A DNA stretch of 64,000 nucleotides from Bacteroidales bacterium. Its GTDB lineage: Bacteria > Bacteroidota > Bacteroidia > Bacteroidales > VadinHA17. Each line of letters starts with the position of its first letter. The stretch's first letter is position 1. The stretch is from the NCBI GenBank assembly GCA_016715075.1, contig JADKBK010000042.1:206257-270256 (forward strand), given 5' to 3'. Position numbers and translations under genes: made by a program. Positions 1 through 10,705 of the stretch are shown in pieces. The notes under the pieces are model-generated. The model was not told the origin of the DNA, ran no database searches, and was given only the letters and a program-made list of their open reading frames with translations.

Positions 1-1386
1 AGCTATGGCGCCGAATGCAAAAATATGCCCAATGGCTTCATCACTGCTCGTCGTAGACTTCCAGTCCCATTCAGGGTCCCTGGCCCTTCTCCACGCTTCG
101 TCAGCATATTTATAGCCTCTTCTTTCAAATGAGCGTGAAGGAAAACCAGGAATTTCATTAATTGTATACAATCTTTCCATAGCATCAAGTGATTCTCTTA
201 CATTTTGGAGGGCTTCATCAGATTTTGTGACTGCATAGCGGAATGTTTCACCAGCCAGGTACATTGATGTCCACAAGCCATCGTTATCCGAATCTTCCAT
301 GCTGCCGGTGGTAACGTCACCCTTTGTCATCCCCGACACTGTCGCATTGAAACCTGTCCTGATATGCCGTTCGCGAACCTGTTTTTCAAAAAACATTGCC
401 TTGTCATGGAGGGTCATCTCTTTAAAGCAGATCTTACCGAGGCCCCTGTTTGTGAGTATAAGGACTGTATTGTCGGGTCCCTTTGCAATATTAACAACTG
501 TATCTGACGGGATCCACCGTTCGGATGCATAATAGTCGAATTTACCGTCCTCGCGAAGTTTCATGGCACCAGAGGTGGAACCGAACCAGAGACTACCGTC
601 AATTTCCTTTATTGTCGTCAGATCTGTCCATGGCATTTTATTGTGAAGGTCTCCAACCTGTTTCCTGCTTTTTGTATCGATTTCAATATATCCGTCAGTT
701 GTTCCTGCAATGATTTTTTCCGTGGAAATTTCAATACAGGTCAGATTATTTCCTGAAAGGATCTTCTCGAGCTTTCTGCTTTCAGAATTGAAGAGACTTA
801 CTGATCTTTTTCCAAGGATGCAATAAATATTATTTGATTCATCATACCTGATATCACGAACGTCATCATCCTCCAGCGTACTGCTCCATAAATTCTCAGA
901 ATTTTTAAGCAGTATCAGTGTTTTTCCATCAGATATCAGGAAGGTAAAATCTTTACCTCCAGCAAATATTCCGGCTTGAGGAAGGGTATGTCTGGAATAG
1001 AGGCTGCCGGCCCAGGCGTTGCTTAAGACTGCCTTATCATCGACATATACGAACTGATTCTGATAAATACCTATACCGGCTATTTTCTTATCGGAGGTCT
1101 GCCTGTCCTGCAGATCCTTTACTATCGTGCCCGGATAAAGGAATTGACCGTCGCGAAGGCGCATCAGACCTTTTGAAGAGAGTATCTGTATATACCCGTT
1201 TCTGTCTGAAACAACTTTTAACATTGCTGGGGCAGGTTCGGAGGAATAATATTTGATACTATATTCCTGCAGAAAAGGGATATCCTTATGGGCCGGACTA
1301 TCTGAAATATTTTTTTTCGGATTATTTCCGGTACAGTTTATCAGAAATATTAAAGAAGCAAATAAAATATGAAGTTTTCCTGTCAT
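1..1386 (-). CDS. Propeller-containing lipoprotein, 3' truncated by window edge
   Basis: An open frame runs from an ATG at 1386 leftward off the window, giving 462 visible residues with no stop. The N-terminus is a lipoprotein signal with lipobox LINC near residue 18, so the protein is probably a surface or periplasmic lipoprotein. The first ~280 residues show beta-propeller repeats; the stretch LWFGSTSGAMKL resembles a two-component-regulator propeller (Reg_prop) blade. From about residue 350 the sequence changes to an alpha-helical region with the landmark DNDGLWTSMYLAGETFRYAV, which resembles the alpha/alpha-barrel part of Reg_prop proteins found near carbohydrate genes. It lies downstream of the SusC/SusD pair on the same strand but beyond a terminator, so it probably has its own promoter. 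Function and substrate are not known. The family call is from recall of motifs, not a search. Confidence 0.75.
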   Translation of the reverse strand, partial: MTGKLHILFASLIFLINCTGNNPKKNISDSPAHKDIPFLQEYSIKYYSSEPAPAMLKVVSDRNGYIQILSSKGLMRLRDGQFLYPGTIVKDLQDRQTSDKKIAGIGIYQNQFVYVDDKAVLSNAWAGSLYSRHTLPQAGIFAGGKDFTFLISDGKTLILLKNSENLWSSTLEDDDVRDIRYDESNNIYCILGKRSVSLFNSESRKLEKILSGNNLTCIEISTEKIIAGTTDGYIEIDTKSRKQVGDLHNKMPWTDLTTIKEIDGSLWFGSTSGAMKLREDGKFDYYASERWIPSDTVVNIAKGPDNTVLILTNRGLGKICFKEMTLHDKAMFFEKQVRERHIRTGFNATVSGMTKGDVTTGSMEDSDNDGLWTSMYLAGETFRYAVTKSDEALQNVRESLDAMERLYTINEIPGFPSRSFERRGYKYADEAWRRARDPEWDWKSTTSSDEAIGHIFAFGAIA

Positions 1387-1475
1387 CACTTATGAAGATT
1401 ATAATTATTAAGATTCAGCCATTTAAAATTCCAATTATGTGTTCATGTGATAGTTATAGATCCTGCTTTATCTTT

Positions 1476-1587
1476 CTCTGTGAGCCTCTGTGCATTCTCA
1501 GTGTCCAGATAACTATCGGGACTCTGTGTAACCTTAAATTAAGAACTTACACAGAGAGCACAGAGGTGTCACAGAGATCCACAGAGG
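1476..1587. repeat. Intergenic palindromic repeat, CACAGAG family, copy 1
   Basis: The left half carries three CTCTGTG heptamers and the right half four CACAGAG heptamers, so the element can form a long imperfect hairpin. The centre contains ATCGGGACTCTGTG, which is nearly shared with the copy at 30805-30917. It lies between the terminator of the SusC/SusD unit and the start of the next gene. No reading frame in it looks coding. Confidence 0.8.
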
Positions 1588-1618
1588 ATTTTTTCAAAAG
1601 CAATTATCGCGGATAAAA

Positions 1619-1650
1619 AGGGTGCTGTCCGAATTAACTTACAGCACCCT
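1619..1650 (-). terminator. Rho-independent-type terminator of the susCD-like operon
   Basis: A perfect 10-bp inverted repeat (AGGGTGCTGT and ACAGCACCCT) brackets a 12-base loop. Read on the minus strand, the stem is followed by TTTTATCC. It starts 31 bases past the stop of the SusD-like gene, as expected for the end of that transcript. The T tract is short, so it may be only partly efficient. Confidence 0.7.
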
Positions 1651-1680
1651 GATCATTTCAAAATTTGATTTCAAAGAAAA

Positions 1681-3363
1681 TTATTGCAGCAGCCAGAATT
1701 TTGACCATGAACTGTCATTTCCGTCCTGTGCAGTGAATTCAGTCTGTACTAAATGAGTAATAGCGGAGTTATAATTATCTTTATTTCTTTCTCTTTCATT
1801 AGCATCATAGCGAAATCTCAGAGGAAAAGCATCACGTCTTCCGCTTGGCCCGACTGTAAGTGCAGGGAGGCCTGTTCTGCGCCAGTCGCACCATGATTCG
1901 GATGCTACTGTCCAGTTGGAGAGCCATTTTTGCTCCATGATCTGAGCGAGTGAGCCATCATAAACGACACCCGGATTTGTAAGGTAAGTGTCAGCATCAC
2001 TGCTAATGCCCCATAAATCGAAAGATGCTCTTACACCATTTTCATACCATGTTTGCTGTGTACCAACCGACCATCCTTTTTGAGCAGCCTCTGCAAGGAT
2101 AAAACAGACTTCGGAATAGGTTATCAGTCGTGCTTTAAGCATTTCGCCTTCAGCTTCACGGTAAATATCAGAAAGTGCAGATACGTGTACGTTATAGCCG
2201 CCCTGTGTAGGAGCCGGGTTAAGATTATATGGATAAGGTTCACCAGCACTTACAGCGGCTGGAATTCCTACATACTCCATTGTATCAACAATAAATTTCC
2301 CTGCCTTAACATCATCAACCCATGTGTTCTTATTATAGATAACATAGTCATTGGCAGCAAGCCATTCAGGACGTATATATCTTACTCCGTCAACAATTCT
2401 GTCGTCTTCAGGATAAAGTGTTGAGACTTTAATTTGTGTAACGACTTTATTAAACCAGAGAGGGAGCCTGGGATCTTCATTCTCTACAAGAATATCCCTT
2501 AAACCTGCACAAAGCTGCATCCTGCTGAAATTGCTCTCAGAGGCATCATAAACAACGTTTGCCGGCCATGAATCGCTTCCTGATGAGCCAATGTAACTCA
2601 TTGTAGCGTCATCATCGTTTGATGTAAAGATGGGGTACTGACCTGGATTTGAAACTATTGCTTCAATTCCAGCCTGAGCAACAGAGGGAAGTTTTGCAGA
2701 AATCCTCATATAATATCTGAGTAACAATGAGTTTGCCATCTTTCTCCAGGCCATTGGATCGCCATGATACATTACATCAGCATCAGCATTGATACCTGAA
2801 TATGCCTCATTTGGTTTTGAGAGCAGTTCGCTTGCGGTTTTTAATTCTTCAATAATACCTAAATAAATGTCCTCCTGTGTGTCAAAAGCAGGGAACATAT
2901 CTGCCTGGCCTCCGGCCGGAGCATTCAAAGCTGCGCTGTATGGAGCATCACCCCAGCAGTCAGCTATATATGCGAAATTGAATGCTCTGAGCACAATAGC
3001 AAGTCCCTGTTGAAATTCCAAACCTTCCTCTACCGATCTTTCGTAAAGCTGTTTCAGGTTTCTGAGGACATCATAGTTTCCAGACCATGAACGCTCACTG
3101 ATAAAATCGTAATTATTGAGACCGGAGCCCCAGCCGCTCTTTTGAACGTATTGCATAACACCGGCGAGGTCACCCTCGTAATTCATATCAAGGTATGGCA
3201 TAGCAGTGGTAGTAATAACTGTCGTTACCAGAAGATTAGGATTGACAGTTGACGGATCTACCCCGTTCGGATTCACGTTCAGTTCAGTAAGATCCTTGCA
3301 TGAAGCAAAGGTCATCAGAACAAGAATCAGAAACAATGTATAAAGTGATTTCATATATTTCAT
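1681..3363 (-). CDS. SusD/RagB-family outer-membrane glycan-binding lipoprotein (SusD-like_2 type)
   Basis: This 560-residue protein has a lipoprotein signal with lipobox FASC at about residue 22. It is expected to sit on the cell surface as the substrate-binding lid of the adjacent SusC channel. The N-terminal DLTELNVNPNGVDPSTVNP segment and the later helical repeat region (RAFNFAYIADCWGDAPYS) match the SusD-like_2 branch (nutrient-binding SusD/RagB lipoproteins). The C-terminal half includes the usual EVCFILAEAAQKGW helix. The gene starts 19 bases after the SusC stop, which is typical operon spacing, and a hairpin terminator follows it. The start at 3363 gives MKYMKSLYTL; an internal ATG at 3354 is also possible. 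The substrate cannot be deduced from sequence. Confidence 0.93.
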   Translation of the reverse strand: MKYMKSLYTLFLILVLMTFASCKDLTELNVNPNGVDPSTVNPNLLVTTVITTTAMPYLDMNYEGDLAGVMQYVQKSGWGSGLNNYDFISERSWSGNYDVLRNLKQLYERSVEEGLEFQQGLAIVLRAFNFAYIADCWGDAPYSAALNAPAGGQADMFPAFDTQEDIYLGIIEELKTASELLSKPNEAYSGINADADVMYHGDPMAWRKMANSLLLRYYMRISAKLPSVAQAGIEAIVSNPGQYPIFTSNDDDATMSYIGSSGSDSWPANVVYDASESNFSRMQLCAGLRDILVENEDPRLPLWFNKVVTQIKVSTLYPEDDRIVDGVRYIRPEWLAANDYVIYNKNTWVDDVKAGKFIVDTMEYVGIPAAVSAGEPYPYNLNPAPTQGGYNVHVSALSDIYREAEGEMLKARLITYSEVCFILAEAAQKGWSVGTQQTWYENGVRASFDLWGISSDADTYLTNPGVVYDGSLAQIMEQKWLSNWTVASESWCDWRRTGLPALTVGPSGRRDAFPLRFRYDANERERNKDNYNSAITHLVQTEFTAQDGNDSSWSKFWLLQ

Positions 3364-3382
3364 GACTTAATATTTTTTAGAG

Positions 3383-6300
3383 TTAGAAACTAATATTCAG
3401 TTTAAAACCAATTGGAATAGTCCATGGTGCGACGTTGAACCTTTCAATACCCTGTTTGAACTGAATACCGCTACCCTGATTGCCAGCTTCTGGCTGGAAT
3501 GCCATTTCAGGATCAATATTTATTTTTGCTTTTGTCCAAAGTATTATGTTACGGGTATAAATTGAGAATGAGGCATTCTGGATACCAATTTTCTTCAGTG
3601 AAGGAAGCTGGTAAGCAATGGATAATTCTCTCATTTTAAGAAAGTCTGCATCAAATGTAGCAGTGCGTGTGTAGTCCCAGCCGTAAAAGTCCTGGTATCT
3701 GATCAACGGTTGTCCTGCTCCACCGAGATTTTCATAATCCACAATAAAATTTCCGTTTTCGTCATAATCACCAACAACTCCGGGCATAAATACCCCATCA
3801 TGAAGAGTGATACCACCTTCAGTATATTCAAGACCACCGGTTGACTCTGTCGGACCACCTACAACAACAAAAATTCACCATCGGGGGGAAGATATTCATC
3901 AGCATGAGCCTTAAGATAAGCAGGCATATCAGCAACGTTATTGATCTTAACTGTCTTGTCTATCCATCTCTGACTATGAAGGTCTGATTCACCATATCGG
4001 TAGGTCTGAGATACAAACTGTCCGCCTTTTCTCCAGTCAAAGCTTGCACTTACAGTCCATTTCTTATAGGTAAGCGAAGTTTGCATACCCATTGTAAAAT
4101 CAGGATTAAAGTTACCGATCACTGGAGCTACTCTTTTGCCGCTGGCATCCTGCCATCTGCTGTCAGAGCTATCCCAGCCTTCATTGTCAAGGATAGGCCA
4201 TCCATAATATGGTGAATTCTTATCCTCGACACGATTCATTCTTTTATCAATGATCTGTCCGATCTCTTCTCCTACCCAGGTAACTGCTCCCCTTTAGCAT
4301 CTGTCCAAAGGGCAATATAGTTAAAGCCTTCAGCAAGCTCTTCGATCTTTGTCATGTTTTTTGAATATATAAAATTTACATCCCAGGTCAGATCTGAAGT
4401 ACTTATCGGAGTTCCGCCAAAGGAAAGTTCAAGACCTTTACTGGATATTAAACCGGCATTGATCTGCTTTGCACTGCTTCCTGATGATGGAGGAAGACCT
4501 ATATTGAGAATCTGGTTCTTATTTTCAGCAGCATAATAGGTACCTTCAATTCTTAACCTGTTCTGGTAGAAAGCGAGATCAGCTCCTACTTCCCATGAGG
4601 TCTGAATTTCAGGTTTCAGATCGGGTAACAGCAGTGTTCCTGAGGTAGTCAGACGGGTCTGATCTCCCCATGATCCCATATCACCCAAAGTTGGCATTAA
4701 TTTGTAAGGATCGGTATCATTACCTACCATAGCCACACCTGCTCTTAATTTAGCCAGGGAAACTGATGGCCCCATGTCTATCATATTATTAAGCAACAAA
4801 CTTAATGATGCAGACGGGTAGAAATATGAACGGTTTTGTTCGGGAAGGGTACTTGACCAGTCATTTCTTGCAGTTAAATCAAGATAAATATAATCCTTGT
4901 AGCCTAACGAAGCCAGGGCATAAAGACTATATATAGCTTTCTGACTCCATGATGAATAATACTGAATATTACTTGGGGCAATATTACCAATCGAATAAAT
5001 GCCCGGTATTATCAGGCCTGAACCACCATCTTTTGCTTTGGTTGTATTGTTTGCAGCATACTGAAACATATAGTTACCTCCTGCAGAAGCATTAAGGCTG
5101 AAATCGCTGAAGCGTGTTTTATATGCAAAAAGAAAATCAGCATTCTGTTCTCTTCTTGACATATTGGTCAAGCCATAAAAACCATTAGGTTCATTTGTAT
5201 AGCTTGGTGCAATCTTGGTATCACGGAATTCAGTAAACTGATCGTGGGTATACCTGGCCATAAAGGAGAATTCTTAGTGATCTGGTAATCAAATACAGCA
5301 TTGCCATAAAATCTGTCCCTGTTGAATCCGTTATTTACTTCATATGCAAGGAAATAGGGATTATTAATGGCATCTCCCCTTGAGTAGGTACCATCACCGT
5401 TAACTTCGAGAGCATAAGGTCCGTTCTGCTGTATGCCTTCTTTTCCAGGTTCCCAGTAATTCCTTAATTTCAGCACATCAATATGAGGGTTTGTTTCATA
5501 AAGCGCCTGCATCGGGTTGGCACCCCTGTTTCCTGCCGGACGGTTTGTTGCACCTGAATTAGTATAATTAATGCTTGTGCTTACTTTCATCTTTTCATTA
5601 AGTTTGAAAGAAGAAGTCAGTGAAATGGAGTTCTTATTCAGATCACTGTTAGGAATAACCCCTTTATTAAGCATATTTGTATAGGAGAGCCTGTAATCAA
5701 CTTTCTCTGTTACATTGGATATTGACAAACTGTTGGTAGTTGTATACCCGGTCTCAAAGAAATTCTTATAGTTATTGGGGTGAGAGACAAGTGGAGTTGC
5801 TGTCAGCTGGCCATCAGCATTAAAATAGGGCCACTGGTATGCCATTGTGCCTTTATTAAGTTCAGGTCCAACCCATGCACTTTCAGAAGGATCAATAACC
5901 ATATAGTCAAGGTCATTATTTGGACGGTTATCCTGACTGTAAGGACGGGTACCATTCGCGAACTTCATATGTGTAGGGATATACTTGTAGGGATTCTCGA
6001 TTACTGTGTTAGTCGAAAAAGTAACTCCAAGTCCTTTCCTCTGGCTTCCTGATTTTGTTGTAATCAGAACAACTCCGTTACCAGCTCTCGAACCATAAAG
6101 TGCTGCCGCACTTGGACCCTTAAGAATGGAAACACTTTCAAAATCTTCCGGGTTAAGGTCGGAAATAGCGTTACCGTAGTCAGCTTTGTTATCCCTACCC
6201 ATCTGAGTAACGTTGTTGAGGGTATTGTTCATTGGTATACCATCGACAACGAAAAGTGGCTGATTATCACTTGTAAGAGAAGATGCACCACGTATAACCA

Positions 6301-6793
6301 TACTTACAGAAGATCCCGCAATACTCGTTTGACTGATAGCTACACCAGCTACTTTACCTGCACGTGAATTCAGTACGTTTTCCTGGGCTACTTTCTGCAA
6401 AGCATCACCCTTAACTTCTGCCACGGAATAACCAAGAGATTTCTTCTCTCTCGATATACCGAGTGCAGTTACAACGACTTCATCCATTGCTATGCTCTCC
6501 GGATTCATTATTACATCAATTACTGATTGACCGTTGACAGCAATCTCCTGATTTCCCATTCCAATGAATGAAAAAATAAGGGATGATTGTGCATTGGGAA
6601 CTGTAATTGTGTATTTTCCGTCAGGACCAGCAAGGGCACCTGTAGAAGTACCTTTGACAATAATTGTAGTCCCCGGAAGCACTTCTCCCGTAGAACTCTT
6701 AACAACACCGCTCACTTTTATCTGGGCATATATGCTGCTGGAAAAGAGCACAAACATACCCATAAGGAGCAATTGCAATACCTTTTTTTTCAT
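3383..6793 (-). CDS. SusC/RagA-family TonB-dependent outer-membrane transporter (frame broken three times)
   Basis: The reconstructed protein is about 1137 residues, normal for SusC. It has a signal peptide (to SIYA-Q), a carboxypeptidase-regulatory-like domain (VSGVVKSSTGEVLPGTTIIV), a TonB-box-like MDEVVVTALG, a plug with FVVDGIPMN and SILKGPSAAALYGSRAGNGV, and a long beta-barrel ending in PIGFKLNISF with a terminal Phe. It imports oligosaccharides together with the SusD-like lipoprotein encoded 19 bases downstream. The frame shifts near 5262-5264 (A3 on the plus strand), 4275-4277 (C3) and 3869-3873 (A5). Adding one base in each run gives a continuous conserved protein, for example joining KNSP-F-MARYT and PDGEF-FVVVGGP. 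I read these as sequencing errors; a decayed gene is the alternative. Confidence 0.92.
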
Positions 6794-7172
6794 AGGATAA
6801 AAGATTAGTTAGTAAAATTTAAAACGCTTCTAAATCTTGGGTTAGTAAAGGATTTACACTCAACTGCATAAAAAACCAATCAAATATATGAGATTAACTT
6901 TCATGAAGTTTATGGAATATTGGTCTTCTTACATCAAATATTAACCTTCTTTAATAAATATTAACAAAGATATAGTCAATAAGATAATAATATGGCAAAT
7001 TGAGTTAATATTCCATTACATATTTGTTACATGAAGGATTACATTCGTATTTACTACAATTCTATCTGCCAGAATTCCTGAACCGCTATCCGGCTGAATT
7101 CACCCTCCGGAATGCGTTTTCAACCTGTAAGTGCAGCGGTAAGGCACCATTTATGTAGCAAAAATAATCAAG
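6794..7172. other. Divergent intergenic region between susC-like gene and GDPD gene
   Basis: The half next to susC is very AT-rich and holds the candidate -7 box. The half next to the GDPD gene (about 7065-7150) is richer in G+C and contains a 32-codon open stretch with no recognisable product. No sigma factor, anti-sigma or hybrid two-component gene is found here, although SusC/SusD loci often have one. Confidence 0.5.
6881..6888 (-). promoter_or_regulatory. Candidate Bacteroidota -7 box for the susC-like gene
   Basis: TATATTTG on the minus strand matches the Bacteroidota -7 consensus TAnnTTTG exactly and lies 88 bases upstream of the susC start. I found no convincing TTG-type -33 element at the usual 19-21 base spacing, so the call rests on one box. 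Confidence 0.35.
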
Positions 7173-8019
7173 ATGATGAAAAGTAATGATAGTATGATAA
7201 AGAACATAATTCTGCTCTCCCTGATACTGCTTCCTCTCCTGGCAAATGCACAAGAAAAAGTATCAGAGTGCAGCTTAAAGGGAGCCAGGAACAGCATTTA
7301 CATTGTTGCCCACAGAGGAGCACATATAGGAATACCTGAAAACTCACTTGCAGCCTATCAGAAAGCAATTGACCTTGGCTGTGATTTTGTTGAAATCGAT
7401 GTCCGTACCACCAAAGACGGTAAATTCGTAAGTATTCACAACTCAACAGTTGAGGAATATGTCCCGGGTGTTAAGGCGAAGGTATGCGATCTCGATTTTG
7501 CTGAACTAAGATCATTTGATATTGGCATCAGTACCGGTCCTGAATGGAAGGGCACAAAAATACCTTCATTTGAAGAAATACTCGATGTATGCCACGGCAA
7601 GATAGGCATATATCTTGATCTGAAATCTGCCCCTGTATCCGGGTTAGTGGAAATTATAAAAAAAATGGGAATGGAAAAAGAAATAATCTGGTATATTCCT
7701 GCCTCTGATACTAATGATCTCAATGAACCAAAAACCTTTGTCCAGATTGTTTACCAATGCCAGATGCCGGGTCTGAAAAAACATCAAATCAGTAGTCAAC
7801 AGCTTCACTCCCTGCCTTATTGCCACAGACATGAATCATCTAAGCAATGATTTTGTAAATACTGCCCACAGCCATAACATTAAGGTAATAACTGATGATA
7901 AGGAAGGTTCAATTGAGGAGTGGCAAAAAATCATTGACTGGCAAACAGATGGGATACAGACGGACCGGCCTGAAGAGCTGATATCTTTTCTGATTGCCCG
8001 GAATTCAGAAAAACAACAG
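7173..8019 (+). CDS. Secreted glycerophosphodiester phosphodiesterase domain protein (one frameshift)
   Basis: This exported GDPD-family enzyme should hydrolyse glycerophosphodiesters to sn-glycerol 3-phosphate and an alcohol. A signal peptide (IILLSLILLPLLANA-Q) is followed by the GDPD signature: VAHRGAHIGIPENSLAAYQKA, FVEIDVRTTKDGKFV and IHNSTVE, which hold the catalytic His-Arg and the metal-binding Glu/Asp. The frame breaks in an A6 run at 7776-7781. One more A joins GLKKNIKSVVNSFTPCLIAT to MNHLSNDFVN, and the rest (HNIKVITDDKE, DGIQTDRPEEL) is the normal GDPD end. The frame runs on without a stop into a GH3-derived tail, annotated separately. The first base of that tail is only an estimate. 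Confidence 0.85.
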
Positions 8020-8216
8020 CTTTATCTTGATTACACACAACCCTTCAAAGCAAGAGTCGATGAACTTCTCTCCCGGATGACAATGGGGAAAAAGCTTTCT
8101 GGGATGTGAATACAAAAAAATCTCTTACTGAACCAGGAAAATTCAAAGTAATGATCGGAAGTTCCTCTACTGATATAAAAGCTGAAGGTGAATTTGAGAT
8201 CACCAGGCAGCAGTAA
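8020..8216 (+). pseudogene. Internally deleted GH3 glycoside hydrolase remnant fused to the GDPD gene
   Basis: Immediately after the GDPD domain comes YLDYTQPFKARVDELLSRMTM, the usual extreme N-terminus of mature GH3 enzymes. It is followed within about ten codons by AFWDVNTKK, EPGKFKVMIGSSSTDI and EFEI, which is the usual end of the GH3 C-terminal Fn3-like domain. Roughly 700 residues carrying the whole catalytic region are missing. The two halves differ in frame by one base at an A5 run (8089-8093); adding one A makes the join in frame as MGKKAFWDV. The AAGCTT in the junction could be deletion microhomology. This tail cannot be catalytic; it may survive as a small beta-sandwich on the GDPD protein. 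Confidence 0.75.
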
Positions 8217-8257
8217 AGCCTGAAACAAAGTATCAGACATTGATTAACAAAACCAGT

Positions 8258-10647
8258 ATGAAACGAAAATTACCAGCAATGAAATACTTAAAGCTATCCC
8301 TAAAATACCTCGGGATAATTTTATCAGCCCTTTTGTTAATCATCTCTGCTTTTATCTCTGTCAAAGCTATGCAATACAGGAAAACTGTAAAAGCTATTCC
8401 TGGCAAGATTGATACCCCAGCCAAACCGGGCTCCATGGGAAGTTGGGTCGATCCGTTTATCGGAACAGGCGGCTTTCCTCCATATACAAGCGGTGATGAT
8501 ATCCCCGGGGTAACTATGCCCTTCGGAATGGTAAGACTTAGCCCTGATACAAAGTTTTTCCTTGGATCATATTTTGGAGATGGCAACACAGTAAGCACAG
8601 CAGGATATTATTATGGAGATAACAGGCTTATGGGATTCAGCCACACAAGGTTAATAGGTACAGGAGCATCAGACGGAGGACACTTCAGGGTAATTCCCTC
8701 CACAGGAGATGATGGATTCAAAAATTATATGGCAGGCCGATTTATCAGGTTCTCGCACAAAGATGAAAGAGCATTCCCTGGATATTATGCTATTAACCTT
8801 CCTAGGCCCGGTATCTTTGTTGAACTGACAGCAGGTGAACATACGGGCATTCACAGGTACACGTTTTCAAAAAAGGAGACACCACATATTCTTATAGATG
8901 TTTCAAGCACCCTTGGCCGGGGAAGAGCCGGGGAAGGAGAGGTTAATATATATCCTGAAAGCAGGGAAATCACCGGTACTATCAAGTCATTCGGCTCTTT
9001 TTCAGGAAGATATGGCGGCATAAGGGTGTATTTTGCTGCAATCTTCAGTGAACCTTTTATTTCTTCGGATGTATGGTCAGGCAAAAACCTAATGAAAAAT
9101 AAGCTTTCAGTAAGAGGTGATCAGATTGGCGTTGATATCTCGTTCGCCAATCAGGATGAAAGGAAGAAAATAGTCCTGAAAATGGGCATATCATACGTAA
9201 GTATTGAGAATGCACGGGAAAACAGAGAAGCTGAAACAGGCAGTGCCTGTTTTGACGACCTCCTCTCCGATGCACAAAGAAAATGGGAAGATAAATTATC
9301 TCTAATCAGACTTGAAGGAGGAAATGATGACCAGAGGAGGATTTTCTACACTGCCCTTTACCACTCCCTCCAGATGCCTACTCTTTTCAATGATGTAAAC
9401 GGCGAATACACGGGTTTTGACAAAAAGGTCCATAAAGCTGAGAATTTCAGATACTTCACAGACATGTCTCTATGGGATACCTTCCGTACGACTCATCCTC
9501 TTTTTACTCTTATTGTGCCTAAGGACCAACGCGACATGATTGTTTCACTCACCAGGATGTGTGAGCAGGGAGGAGTTCTCCCGAGATGGCCTTCCGGATG
9601 CGGTTATACAGGATCCATGCTGGGAGCCTCAGCTGACATAGTCATTGCAGAATCTTATCTCAAGGGGATTACCGATTTCGATGCTGAAGCTGCCTATCAG
9701 GCAATGCGCAAAGCGGCTCTTGCCATTGACATTCCCAAGGAAGATTTCAAGCCAAGGGAAAACATGACCGAGTGCCTGAAATACAGCTACTGCCCTGCCG
9801 ATCTTATGGATGAGGCTGTGTCCAAAACCCTTGAATATGCGTATGCCGATGATGCCGTATCAAAGCTTGCTATGGCCCTCGGGCACAAGGAAGATGCCAT
9901 GCTTTTTTCACGTCATTCCGGTTTTTATAAAAATATCTGGAATCCTGAAACCCAATATTTTCAGCCTAGAAACAGCACCGGTGAATTTGTGGAGAAATTC
10001 AAGCCCCTGATGCTTGTATATCTTGATCCGGACAATGAGTATACCGATGATTATGTCGAAGGAAGTGCGCTTCAATGGCGTTGGGCCTTATTTTTCGATG
10101 GGAACGGGTTGGTCTCACTTTTCAGGGACAAAGAGTATTTTGTGAATGAGCTTAATGATTTTTTGCAAAATCCGACTCAGCAGTTGGTTCATGGTATCCC
10201 GGGCCCTATTACTGGCATGGCAACGAACCAGATATACACGCGGCATGGCCTTTTAACTATGCCGGCAGGCCTGACCTCACACAAAAGTGGGTAAGGTGGA
10301 TCCTCGACAATAAATACAATCCCAAATATGATGGAATAGATGGTGATGATGATGCAGGGACCTTGTCGGCATGGTACATTTTCAGCGCACTTGGCTTCTA
10401 CCCTGTCGCCGGATCAGATATCTATCAGATAGGGGCGCCACTTTTCAGAAAAGCTGAAGTAAAAACCGGCAACAATCTTCTGACTATAGTCGCTGAAAAC
10501 TGGTCTTCTCAGAATAAGTATGTCAGCAGGGTCTGGCTGAATGACAAACAACTTGACCGGTTGTGGTTAAAACATTCTGAACTCATAAACGGGGGAATTC
10601 TGAAGTTCGAGATGAGTGAAAAGCCGGTGGATAGCAGGATGAAGTAA
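8258..10647 (+). CDS. GH92 family exo-alpha-mannosidase (one frameshift)
   Basis: GH92 enzymes are calcium-dependent exo-alpha-mannosidases that trim mannose from N-glycans or mannans. The N-terminal hydrophobic segment (LGIILSALLLIISAFISV) is a signal anchor or peptide. Family landmarks are WVDPFIGTGGFPPYT, PGVTMPFGMVRLSPDT, the barrel segments WDTFRTTHPLFTL and GSMLGASADIVIAE, and, after frame correction, WHGNEPDIHAAWPFNYAG with the presumed acid Glu and GDDDAGTLSAWYIFSALGF with the Asp cluster. The frame is lost in a T6 run at 10159-10164; one more T joins NDF to FAKSDSAVGSWYPG and restores the C-terminus. I chose ATG 8258 because the upstream extension needs a TTG start. Corrected length is about 797 residues, normal for GH92. 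Confidence 0.93.
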
Positions 10648-10705
10648 TCTGGAAATGATTGAAAATTAAACTTATACAGATTGTATATTTCAAAAATAAT
10701 ATGCC

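Noticed and set aside
299..713. Plus-strand open frames of 60-80 codons at the left edge
   Set aside because: They lie antisense to the continuous lipoprotein frame that runs from 1386 off the edge, which has a signal peptide and propeller motifs; the plus-strand frames have no recognisable protein features.
1476..1587. CRISPR array suggested by repeated heptamers
   Set aside because: Units are 7-8 bases, inverted between halves and without unique spacers of regular length.
2053..2424. 123-codon plus-strand frame inside the SusD-like gene
   Set aside because: Antisense shadow of a well supported gene; no family features.
7065..7165. Short open stretch upstream of the GDPD gene, possible gene fragment
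   Set aside because: It has a few plausible codons but no start in a good context and no recognisable product.
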